Below, piece after piece: positions 23,120 through 29,178 of a DNA stretch of 29,178 nt. Position 1 is the first letter of the stretch. Every line of letters begins with the position of its first letter. The DNA is from JACKGS01 sp964448015. GTDB lineage: Bacteria; Patescibacteriota; Saccharimonadia; Saccharimonadales; UBA7683. Location of the stretch: assembly GCA_964448015.1 (NCBI GenBank), contig CAYUUV010000011.1:1-29178 (forward strand), in the 5' to 3' direction. The notes beneath the pieces were generated by a model, which did not search any database, was not told the origin of the DNA, and was given only the letters and a program-made list of their open reading frames with translations. Made by a program: the position numbers and the translations under genes.

Positions 23120-23124
23120 TTGCA
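23090..23124. repeat. Degenerate heptanucleotide repeat at the GT start
   Basis: Five 7-bp units in phase: ATTTTCT, ATTTTTA, ATTTTCT, ATTTTCC, ATTTGCA. They cover the end of the four-helix-bundle gene, the overlap and the first codons of the glycosyltransferase, including its start codon. Confidence 0.8.
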
Positions 23125-23483
23125 TCCTGAGTTCTCATGGTGTGCGTAGCCTTCTGTAGAATTAAGTGAAGCTGTGACGCTTCCGCAGATAGCTCGCCCA
23201 GGTCTTCGTCGGGCAATAATCTCGATAAAATCTTTAGCCAGTATACAGTTTCGGCCGCCTCTTTCTTGGCGATATATAGTTTATTCTTGAAGTCTGCTCG
23301 CGAACTACCGTTAACGGCTTCGGCGTAGTTTGCGCCAATGCTTGAGGATGAGCGTATAACCTGAATCACCAAAGGTTTCAGGGTGGGCTGTTCGCTATGG
23401 CGACCAAGCGTTTTCACTAACAAGACACTAAATGCAATAGTTCGTTCTTCGAGTTCTTTCTGCTTTTCAAAGTTGCTACTCAT
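23109..23483 (-). CDS. Four-helix-bundle protein (S23/IVP family)
   Basis: A 124-residue, all-helical protein. RSSSSIGANYAEAVNGSSRADF and IAKKEAAETVYWLKIL match the family first found encoded inside 23S rRNA intervening sequences and later as free-standing genes of unknown function. Here it is an ordinary protein gene, not inside rRNA, placed between a glycosyltransferase (11-bp overlap) and the sugar-phosphate transferase. Its function is unknown; the family is thought to bind nucleic acid, without firm evidence. The heptanucleotide repeat forms its last codons. Confidence 0.88.
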   Translation of the reverse strand: MSSNFEKQKELEERTIAFSVLLVKTLGRHSEQPTLKPLVIQVIRSSSSIGANYAEAVNGSSRADFKNKLYIAKKEAAETVYWLKILSRLLPDEDLGELSAEASQLHLILQKATHTMRTQDANGK

Positions 23484-23516
23484 AAATAAAAAATTGAAAA
23501 TTCCTAAATAAGAAAT

Positions 23517-23540
23517 AAGTGATGACGCTATTCATCACTT
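23517..23540 (-). terminator. Possible terminator hairpin after the sugar-phosphate transferase
   Basis: AAGTGATGA (23517-23525) and TCATCACTT (23532-23540) form a perfect 9-bp stem with a 6-nt loop. On the minus strand the stem contains the gene's TGA stop and is followed by ATTTCTTATTT. The stem is AT-rich, so it would be a weak terminator and may only reduce readthrough into the four-helix-bundle gene. Confidence 0.45.
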
Positions 23541-24953
23541 GGCTCCTCGTCCGGTTAGTACTGCAAAGATGGTGCGGATGATAATTTGCAGGTCCATCCA
23601 GATGCTCCAGTTTTGGACGTAGTACATATCGAGCTTGCGGCGTTCTTCAAAGCTGATATCTTTTCGGCCAGAAATCTGCGCCAAGCCCGTCAGACCTGAT
23701 TTAACACTTAAAATCAGACTCTTAAATTCATAATCTTGCAGCTCTTGAGGCACTAAAGCACGGGGGCCCACTAGGCTAATGTCACCTTTCAAGACATTAA
23801 TAAGCTGAGGCAGCTCGTCGAGGCTGGTGCGGCGGAGAAATTGACCGATGGTTGTAATGCGTGGATCGTCTTCTAGTTGATCGCCGTTACTGCGATATTC
23901 TTGCAGAAGATCCGGGCGGTTCATTTTTTCAAATGCCTCCTCGGGACTGAGGCCGTTATAGCCAAGCTTGTTGGAACGGAACTTATAAATGTAGATAGGC
24001 TTGTTAAAACGCGAAAGACGTTTCTGCTTAAAGAGGATTGCGCCACGCGGCTCTGAAATTTTTATACTCAGTGTAATTAGTAGCAGCACGGGTGATGTGA
24101 GAACGAGCCCAAATATGCTACCGCAGACATCAATCACTCGTTTTACAGCTCGTCCGTAACCAATCAGTGGGGTCGTGTGTACGTTGATAATCGGGAATGC
24201 ACCAAGTAGCTCGACCGAATGTCGTGCGGTGAAGAGTGCCTCGTGCGTAGGAATAAACTGATAGTCAAGATGGTGTTCTATGGCCTGGTTGTAGACTTTT
24301 GTTACTTCATTGCCATCTGTTTGAATGATGGCATGAGGGTCAGCTTCTTCAAGTGCCCGCTTGATTGAGTTGAACTGTACATGCAGCAGATCTTCGTAGA
24401 TATGCTTCTTGTTGGCAACAATACCAACAATTTTATAACCCGATTCTACATTATCAGACAGGTATTTACTGAGAAAATAGCTTGCCTCACTATTACCTAC
24501 CAGCACTATTTTCACCACACCGTACCCATGGCGATACAAATAGAGTCGTACCCATCTCAGTAATGTTCGCATCAGCCATAGTAGCGCAAAACTGATGAGT
24601 GTGGCGTAGATGGGTATCAGTTTTGCGGGGAGTATCACTTCTGTTGAGAAGAAATCAAAGGTGATAATTAAAATAACGCCAGATATGGAAGCAAGCAGGA
24701 GCCGCCCTGCTTCTTTGGGGCGTCGTTCAAAATTGCGCTTTGTGTACAGCCCAAGTACGGCCAATACCCCAAGCCATACGGGGAGCAGTGTTGCAATGAG
24801 AGTTATATAGGTGAGTGCTTCAACGGGTGTGGCTACTGGTCGGGGATCGAGAGTAACACGCAAAATAAACGCCAGTGTGAAAGCCAGAATGAGGGCCAAT
24901 GCATCACCGGTCAGCAGCAGTATCTTGTATATAAATGAAAAATTCTGTTTCAT
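23535..24953 (-). CDS. Polyprenyl-phosphate sugar-1-phosphate transferase (WbaP/WcaJ-type)
   Basis: A 472-residue membrane protein that should start glycan assembly by moving a sugar-1-phosphate from a nucleotide sugar to undecaprenyl phosphate. Four N-terminal transmembrane helices (about 8-135) precede a CoA-binding-like Rossmann domain (about 145-250). The catalytic domain starts with the re-entrant helix after KRVIDVCGSIFGL, then has KQKRLSRFNKPIYIYKFRS, DELPQLINVLKGDISLVGPRA and the C-terminal SGLTGLAQISGR. These are the polyisoprenyl-phosphate hexose-1-phosphate transferase hallmarks. The donor (UDP-glucose, UDP-galactose or GDP-sugar) cannot be predicted here. ATG 24953 lacks a ribosome-binding site. 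Confidence 0.92.
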   Translation of the reverse strand: MKQNFSFIYKILLLTGDALALILAFTLAFILRVTLDPRPVATPVEALTYITLIATLLPVWLGVLAVLGLYTKRNFERRPKEAGRLLLASISGVILIITFDFFSTEVILPAKLIPIYATLISFALLWLMRTLLRWVRLYLYRHGYGVVKIVLVGNSEASYFLSKYLSDNVESGYKIVGIVANKKHIYEDLLHVQFNSIKRALEEADPHAIIQTDGNEVTKVYNQAIEHHLDYQFIPTHEALFTARHSVELLGAFPIINVHTTPLIGYGRAVKRVIDVCGSIFGLVLTSPVLLLITLSIKISEPRGAILFKQKRLSRFNKPIYIYKFRSNKLGYNGLSPEEAFEKMNRPDLLQEYRSNGDQLEDDPRITTIGQFLRRTSLDELPQLINVLKGDISLVGPRALVPQELQDYEFKSLILSVKSGLTGLAQISGRKDISFEERRKLDMYYVQNWSIWMDLQIIIRTIFAVLTGRGAK

Positions 24954-24971
24954 GACGGATTAACTGTTGTT

Positions 24972-24980
24972 ATTGTACCA
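24972..24980 (-). promoter_or_regulatory. Extended -10 promoter of the sugar-phosphate transferase
   Basis: Read on the minus strand, TGG-TACAAT matches the extended -10 form TGnTATAAT. It lies 18 bp from ATG 24953 and implies a leader of about 11 nt. Confidence 0.45.
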
Positions 24981-25016
24981 CTTGGCGGGTATATATTTGC
25001 TGAAATGCTTCGCATG

Positions 25017-25044
25017 TTTGATATTTGATATCTAATACTTGATA
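25017..25044. repeat. Intergenic heptanucleotide repeat
   Basis: Four 7-bp units, TTTGATA twice, then TCTAATA and CTTGATA, ending 10 bp before the start of the O-antigen ligase-like gene. The unit is the same as in the glycosyltransferase at 22371-22398. The array covers the place where the ligase promoter would be expected. Confidence 0.8.
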
Positions 25045-25054
25045 CTAGACTGTA

Positions 25055-26458
25055 ATGAATATTGCCATGCAAACAAAACAAAAATCAAATGGATTCGAGC
25101 CGCTATTAAAGAATGAAAATGTGGCGAGAATATTACTTATGCTCATCACTATAATTCTTGTTTTGATGCCGTTCCACGGTTTTTTGACAACCTGGGCGGG
25201 TTCGACGTTTGGTAATCTGCTAATGTGGCGAGCCTGGAAAGAAATTCTTTTAGTACTCGCAGGTGTGTTGGGTGCTCTGCTATTCATTCGAGACGGAGAC
25301 CTGCGACATGATTTACTGGTGAAAAAAAGATGGCTGCTGCCGCTACTCTGCCTGTTTATAAGTTGGCAATTGGTGTTCACGTTGTTTGGTGGTGAAAACC
25401 AAAAAGCGGCAGTACTTGGTTTCGCCATTCACGCCAGATGGGCAGTGATGTGCATAGTAGCCTTGATTGCAAGCTACTATATACCCCCCACCCGAAGAGA
25501 CATACTGAAAATTATTCTCATTCCGGCTGCGGCGGTGGTCATGTTCGGGCTATTACAGATGACGATATTGCCGCACGATTTTTTAAAACATTTTGGCTAT
25601 GAAAAAAATGTCACCATTCCTCCGTTTTTTACAATCGATGAGCAACTAGATCAAATACGGATCGCCAGCACCTTACGAGGACCAAATCCGCTCGGGGTGT
25701 ATCTAATCATACCCATAACGTTGATAGTTGCTAGTTTACAGTTTGTAGGTGGAAGTAGAAAAAAACTGCTTGCTTCTTGCGGTTTGCTTCTTGCGTCCTT
25801 AATAGTTCTATTTGGCAGTCATTCACGAGGTGCATGGCTTGGGCTTTTGGCGGCGCTGGTGACATTCTTTATTGTAAAACTCCCCCAACGACTGCGCCTC
25901 TTAGCAGTCATATCTGGCATTGTTTTGATGAGTCTTGGTGCACTGGGTGTATATCAATACCGAAATACCGATTTTATACAAGACGTCGTGCTGCACGACA
26001 ATCCTAAAGAAGGTGGCGAGATTAGCTCGAACGACGGCCATGTCAATTCGCTGGTAGCGGGCATTACCAATATTGCACAAGCACCGTTGCTGGGTTGTGG
26101 AGTCGGCTGTGCGGGGCCAGCTTCCGTGCATAATGTCCGTGGTGCACAATTTTCAGAAAACTATTTTTTACAAACTGCTGAAGAAAGTGGACTCATCGGT
26201 CTGGCACTTCTTTTAGCGATATGTGCCTACGCTATATATCTGTTATTGCAAAGTTCTGATGACCCGCTCATAACCGCTTTGCTGACAAGTTTTGTTGGAA
26301 TCTGCGTTGCCGCGATGACCGCACATGCCTGGGCAGACGATACCATTGCATACCTTTGGTGGGGTATAATGGGCTTATACCTGTATAATAATAAACAAGG
26401 CTTGAAACATGGCACAAAGAAAACAAAAACAACCCCAAAAACGAAGACACAGAGTTAA
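25055..26458 (+). CDS. O-antigen ligase/polymerase family membrane protein (Wzy_C)
   Basis: A 467-residue protein with about 10-12 transmembrane segments. A large external loop (about 155-215) contains RIASTLRGPNPLG, and GSHSRGAWLGLLAALV (about 250-265) is the conserved Wzy_C motif of WaaL and related ligases and polymerases. A second loop near 310-370 includes GCGVGCAGPASVHN and ENYFLQTAEESGLIG, typical of the family's C-terminal catalytic loop. It should transfer or polymerise a lipid-linked glycan outside the membrane. With a Wzm/Wzt exporter present, a ligase role is more likely than polymerisation. A second ATG at 25067 is possible. Confidence 0.88.
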   Translation: MNIAMQTKQKSNGFEPLLKNENVARILLMLITIILVLMPFHGFLTTWAGSTFGNLLMWRAWKEILLVLAGVLGALLFIRDGDLRHDLLVKKRWLLPLLCLFISWQLVFTLFGGENQKAAVLGFAIHARWAVMCIVALIASYYIPPTRRDILKIILIPAAAVVMFGLLQMTILPHDFLKHFGYEKNVTIPPFFTIDEQLDQIRIASTLRGPNPLGVYLIIPITLIVASLQFVGGSRKKLLASCGLLLASLIVLFGSHSRGAWLGLLAALVTFFIVKLPQRLRLLAVISGIVLMSLGALGVYQYRNTDFIQDVVLHDNPKEGGEISSNDGHVNSLVAGITNIAQAPLLGCGVGCAGPASVHNVRGAQFSENYFLQTAEESGLIGLALLLAICAYAIYLLLQSSDDPLITALLTSFVGICVAAMTAHAWADDTIAYLWWGIMGLYLYNNKQGLKHGTKKTKTTPKTKTQS

Positions 26459-26891
26459 ATCACTCGGCAGGCAAATTGTTGAGTACATGGTGGCGGGTGG
26501 CGCCTTCTTCTGGAGCGGCTACATTGCCTTTGCCATTTTCGACAGCGTGCTGCAGTGGCCGCTTTTTGTTGCCAAGCAGCTCGCGAACCTGATTGGCCTG
26601 ACCATTAATTATATTCTGGAAGACCAGTGGGTGTTTCGCAAAAAGAAGGCTCGGGTACCGTATGACCAGCGTCGTACCACGCGCTACATTATTATTACTA
26701 TTATCAATTTCGGTATTGACTACCTGATTGTCGCCGGTCTCAAAGATCTGGGTATCAGCCCGTATCTAGGCCAGTTTGCCAGTGCTGGTTTCTTCACGGT
26801 GTGGAACTTTATGTGGTATAAGTACTGGGTATTTGCGCATACGCCTTCTAAGAAGAAGGGGAAGCGAACGGTGCGACGGCGGAAGAAATGA
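26409..26891 (+). CDS. GtrA-family membrane protein
   Basis: A 160-residue protein with four transmembrane helices and basic ends. YMVAGGAFFWSGYIAFAIFD opens the GtrA domain, INYILEDQWVFRKK ends the second helix pair, and NFMWYKYWVFAH ends the fourth; the repeated N-x-x-W-x-F motif is characteristic. GtrA proteins are proposed to move undecaprenyl-phosphate-linked sugars across the membrane. It overlaps the ligase gene by 50 bp in a different frame, suggesting coupled translation. The N-terminal 20 residues are very rich in Lys, Arg and Gln, longer than in many homologues. Confidence 0.9.
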   Translation: MAQRKQKQPQKRRHRVKSLGRQIVEYMVAGGAFFWSGYIAFAIFDSVLQWPLFVAKQLANLIGLTINYILEDQWVFRKKKARVPYDQRRTTRYIIITIINFGIDYLIVAGLKDLGISPYLGQFASAGFFTVWNFMWYKYWVFAHTPSKKKGKRTVRRRKK

Positions 26892-26991
26892 GTCCTGTTA
26901 GATTTCAATACCATGAGTCCTGCACTCTCGATTCACCCAAATTGTTGAGTGGATTGATTCCTCAATACTACATAGAGGAAGGTCTAACGGG
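26888..26991. promoter_or_regulatory. Upstream region of the LexA-like gene
   Basis: ATGAGTCCTG occurs twice, at 26888-26897 (overlapping the gtrA stop) and 26913-26922, 25 bp apart. The second copy is part of GAGT-n5-ACTC (26915-26927). TTGAG (26945-26949) and CTCAA (26961-26965) form a further inverted repeat. A ribosome-binding region AGAGGAAGG is at 26974-26982. These may be operator half-sites for the wHTH protein, but no promoter is convincing. Confidence 0.35.
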
Positions 26992-27432
26992 ATGAGTGTG
27001 CGGCCCACGAAAAAGCAACAAGAACTGCTGAGCTTTATAGAAAAGTTTGTGCTTGAGCATGGCTACGGGCCAAGTTACCGGGAAATTATGCGCGGCTGTA
27101 GTTATAATTCAGTCGCCACGGTTGCGGTACATGTGAATAACCTGATCGCTCGCGGCCATCTGACTAAAAGGGATAAAAGTGCCCGCTCGCTGGAGGTCAT
27201 AAAGTCCGCAGGAGGCGCAGTCGCCACTACCCCGCAAGTAAAAATGACTGCGGCCAATGAAAAGTGGTTAGTGGATGCAATTGAAGTGAAGTTTCAAGAA
27301 GTAGAAAATGCTAAAACTGTGCAGCAAAAGGATATTGACAGGCTCTATATGCTAGTTGCCGCTCTTGCAATTCTCGGTTTTGACGGTGCTGCCGTGGCCT
27401 TTAAAACACGTCTGAAGACACTGGAATCATAA
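26992..27432 (+). CDS. LexA-type winged-helix protein lacking the S24 peptidase domain
   Basis: A 146-residue protein. Residues 1-70 follow the LexA DNA-binding domain closely: RPTKKQQELLSFIEKFVLEHGYGPSYREI, then the recognition helix and wing region NSVATVAVHVNNLIARGHLTKRD and ARSLEVI. Ordinary LexA is about 200 residues, with a self-cleaving Ser-Lys peptidase after a hinge. Here residues 75-146 form instead a helical stretch (ANEKWLVDAIEVKFQEVENAKTV..., then LYMLVAALAILGFDGAAVAFK) with no Ser-Lys dyad or cleavage-site features I can see. It probably represses by DNA binding but cannot be inactivated by RecA-stimulated self-cleavage in the usual way. Confidence 0.83.
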   Translation: MSVRPTKKQQELLSFIEKFVLEHGYGPSYREIMRGCSYNSVATVAVHVNNLIARGHLTKRDKSARSLEVIKSAGGAVATTPQVKMTAANEKWLVDAIEVKFQEVENAKTVQQKDIDRLYMLVAALAILGFDGAAVAFKTRLKTLES

Positions 27433-27438
27433 GTAGTT

Positions 27439-28743
27439 TTATTCTCGCCTGAGGGCATCAATAGGATTAATCTTCTCGGCGCGGCGGGCAGGGAAGTATA
27501 CCACGAGCAAGCCAACACAGACAGTAAAGCCGATAATGGCTGCCATCGCCCATGCTGGATAGGCAAAGACGCTAAAGTTGGTGGTCACCCCTCGGCCCCG
27601 TGCCCCAGCGTTTAAGTAGGTATTCACCGCGGTACCGCCAAGAATAGCCAACATCACGCCAATCACGGCTCCTGAAAGTGAAAGCAACAGGGCTTCAATA
27701 ATAAAGAGTTTGCGCATATCGGATCGCCGACCGCCCAGTGCCATCATAAGACCGATTTCTTTGGTACGTTCCAGCAAAGAAATGGTCAGAGTATTGAACA
27801 TACCGAGTACGGCAACAATCATGCCGATTGAACCGAAACTGACTAAAATGACATTAAAGAACTTGAAGATTTTATTAATTTCGTCGAGCGTGTCGACCAG
27901 TGAGGTTGTTTGGAAGCCGTTACTTTCAATTTGTTTGCGCATGTCGGGAATATGTTCTGTGGCTTCAGCAATAACCTTCACTTGCTGATAACTGGGGACG
28001 CCAGCCGACGTAAAAATACCATCAATGGCAAATATTTCGCTGCCCGCACCAGATTCAATAACGCCGACAATAGTAAAGACATCAGACAACTCTGCCTTAT
28101 GCGCCTTGACCTTCTGAAACGGAATGGTGAGCTTTACCTGCTTATTGATTGCTTCATCGACATTTTCAATACCAATCGCCTTCAGGGCTGAAACATTAAT
28201 AACCAGGCCTCGGGTATCATCTTCTCTGAGTAGCCGTCCTTTTTTCAGCGTAAAACTGGTGGTTGCTTGATAGTCTTGGTTGATACCAAATACTACTGCA
28301 TCAACCTCACCGCCATTTAAGGCCAGGCTGCCGGGAAACGAATACTGCAAGCCGACTTTATCAACATGCGGGTAGTTTCGAATACGGTTGATGGCGTTGT
28401 CATCGAGCTGCAGAATACGGGAATTAGGCGAACTGACCTCTAGGGCCTTGAGTGATTTGTCGCCAATGACTTGCCGGGTTACGAGATCTTGAATACCAAT
28501 ACCAAATGAAAGCAAAAAGAAGATCGAGCCAATACCAATCACTACTCCGAACACGGTCAGAAATGAGCGCAGTTTTTTCGAGGTAATATTGCGCAGTGCC
28601 ATGTAGAACACAATCCGTAGCTGAATGGCCCGAAACCGACTTTTTGTCTCGGTTGGTTGCGGAGGTGGCATCCGCTTCACAGGCTGCGGCTGGATTGGGT
28701 CGGCGGCTCGTGGCACGGTTGGGCTACTGGATTTTTTTAACAT
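27439..28743 (-). CDS. MacB/FtsX-type ABC transporter permease
   Basis: A 434-residue protein from ATG 28743, chosen because GGAGG lies 6 bp upstream; the ATG at 28755 has none. A cytoplasmic N-terminal segment is rich in Pro and Lys (about 1-40). One transmembrane helix (about 65-85, after ALRNITSKKLRSFLTVFGVV) leads into an external MacB_PCD domain (about 90-290). Three more helices form the FtsX domain, with GMFNTLTISLLERTKEIGLMMALGGRR between and PARRAEKINPIDALRRE at the end. MacB-type systems are mechanotransmission pumps for peptides, lipoproteins or drugs. The ATPase gene overlaps upstream. Confidence 0.92.
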   Translation of the reverse strand: MLKKSSSPTVPRAADPIQPQPVKRMPPPQPTETKSRFRAIQLRIVFYMALRNITSKKLRSFLTVFGVVIGIGSIFFLLSFGIGIQDLVTRQVIGDKSLKALEVSSPNSRILQLDDNAINRIRNYPHVDKVGLQYSFPGSLALNGGEVDAVVFGINQDYQATTSFTLKKGRLLREDDTRGLVINVSALKAIGIENVDEAINKQVKLTIPFQKVKAHKAELSDVFTIVGVIESGAGSEIFAIDGIFTSAGVPSYQQVKVIAEATEHIPDMRKQIESNGFQTTSLVDTLDEINKIFKFFNVILVSFGSIGMIVAVLGMFNTLTISLLERTKEIGLMMALGGRRSDMRKLFIIEALLLSLSGAVIGVMLAILGGTAVNTYLNAGARGRGVTTNFSVFAYPAWAMAAIIGFTVCVGLLVVYFPARRAEKINPIDALRRE

Positions 28744-29178
28744 GCGTGCCTCCATGATCTTTGGCTTTTGCCAACCGGTCGATTCGTTCTTTCATTTGCG
28801 CGAGTAGTTCATCAGCAGTGGCTTTAATGCTGGCGTCACGTTGTTCTTCAACGCGGCCATCTTGAATGTGTAGCAACTTATCGGCCAGGGGGAGATATTC
28901 CATGTTGTGCGTCACCAAAATAATGGTGCGTTTCAGACTGGTTTGGCATTCCTGCAGAAGGTTCATAATCATGTCACCATTTTTACTGTCCAAACTACCG
29001 GTTGGCTCATCAGCAATAATAAAGAGCGGATTATTCACAATAGCCCGCGCCATGGCAATACGCTGCTGCTCACCACCGGAAAGCATTGAGGGGCTCTTTT
29101 TGGTGTAGGCTCCCATGCCAACCTGTTCCAGTGCCCGGATGGCAATTTTGGTTGCATTGGCCCGGGAATAGCCTAAAA
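28724..29178 (-). CDS. MacB/LolD-type ABC transporter ATP-binding protein (partial)
   Basis: The frame is open through the right edge, so only the C-terminal 150 residues are present and Walker A is outside the window. Visible are the signature [16 protein letters not shown], Walker [14 protein letters not shown] and the H-loop His in [16 protein letters not shown]. The [11 protein letters not shown] wording is typical of MacB/LolD/FtsE ATPases. A helical tail after IQDGRVEEQ (about 45 residues, [18 protein letters not shown]) is longer than usual and may be a coiled coil. The gene overlaps the permease start by 20 bp. Confidence 0.92.
   Translation of the reverse strand, partial: LGYSRANATKIAIRALEQVGMGAYTKKSPSMLSGGEQQRIAMARAIVNNPLFIIADEPTGSLDSKNGDMIMNLLQECQTSLKRTIILVTHNMEYLPLADKLLHIQDGRVEEQRDASIKATADELLAQMKERIDRLAKAKDHGGTHVKKIQ

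Noticed and set aside
22371..25044. CRISPR array
   Set aside because: The repeats are only 7 bp, contiguous and without spacers, and no cas gene is present.
1..29178. Alternative genetic code with TGA read as glycine
   Set aside because: Several well-bounded genes end on TGA with the next start overlapping it, and Gly is normally encoded by GGN in conserved motifs.

Overview
The window looks like a chromosomal segment of a Patescibacteria/CPR bacterium, most likely Candidatus Saccharibacteria (TM7). This is inferred from gene content and architecture, not from a marker gene. Supporting observations are a YidC-Jag pair at the left edge, very tight packing with 1-50 bp gene overlaps, starts with little or no leader, NBR1-type Ig domains on secreted peptidoglycan hydrolases, a LexA-like protein without a protease domain, and AT-rich heptanucleotide repeats. 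TGA is used as an ordinary stop (for example 202-204, 7672-7674, 9641-9643), so the TGA-glycine code of Gracilibacteria/SR1 does not apply.

Layout. 1-671: end of a YidC-like insertase and the RNA-binding protein Jag/KhpB. 672-1113: a REP-like palindrome, a 48-residue unknown ORF and an AbrB-type regulator, the last two with matching promoters that abut their start codons. 1130-8681: first surface-polysaccharide block, with glycosyltransferases, gmd and rmd (GDP-mannose to GDP-D-rhamnose), an O-antigen-type ABC exporter (Wzm/Wzt with a carbohydrate-binding tail) and an FkbM methyltransferase. 8795-14786: five-gene plus-strand operon of two FkbM methyltransferases and three glycosyltransferases. 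14783-19415: minus-strand block of two secreted peptidoglycan hydrolases carrying repeated NBR1-like domains, with a small membrane-anchored protein between them. 19530-21336: manC and a eukaryotic-type phosphomannomutase, supplying GDP-mannose. 21340-26891: NUDIX hydrolase, another glycosyltransferase, a four-helix-bundle protein, a polyprenyl-phosphate sugar-1-phosphate transferase, an O-antigen ligase-like protein and a GtrA-like protein. 26992-29178: LexA-like DNA-binding protein and a MacB-type ABC transporter that runs off the right edge.

Taken together, most of the window can be read as one glycan pathway: mannose-6-P to mannose-1-P to GDP-mannose (PMM, ManC), then to GDP-D-rhamnose (Gmd, Rmd); priming on undecaprenyl phosphate; chain assembly by about six GT4-like enzymes; possible methyl capping by FkbM proteins; export by Wzm/Wzt; and transfer to an acceptor by the WaaL-like ligase. 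The enzyme set resembles the Pseudomonas A-band (D-rhamnan) pathway, although Saccharibacteria are thought to lack an outer membrane. The strongest sequence-level anomalies are an exact 107-bp repeat shared by the two neighbouring FkbM genes, an exact 89-bp repeat within the lysozyme-like hydrolase gene, and the paired leaderless small genes near the left edge.
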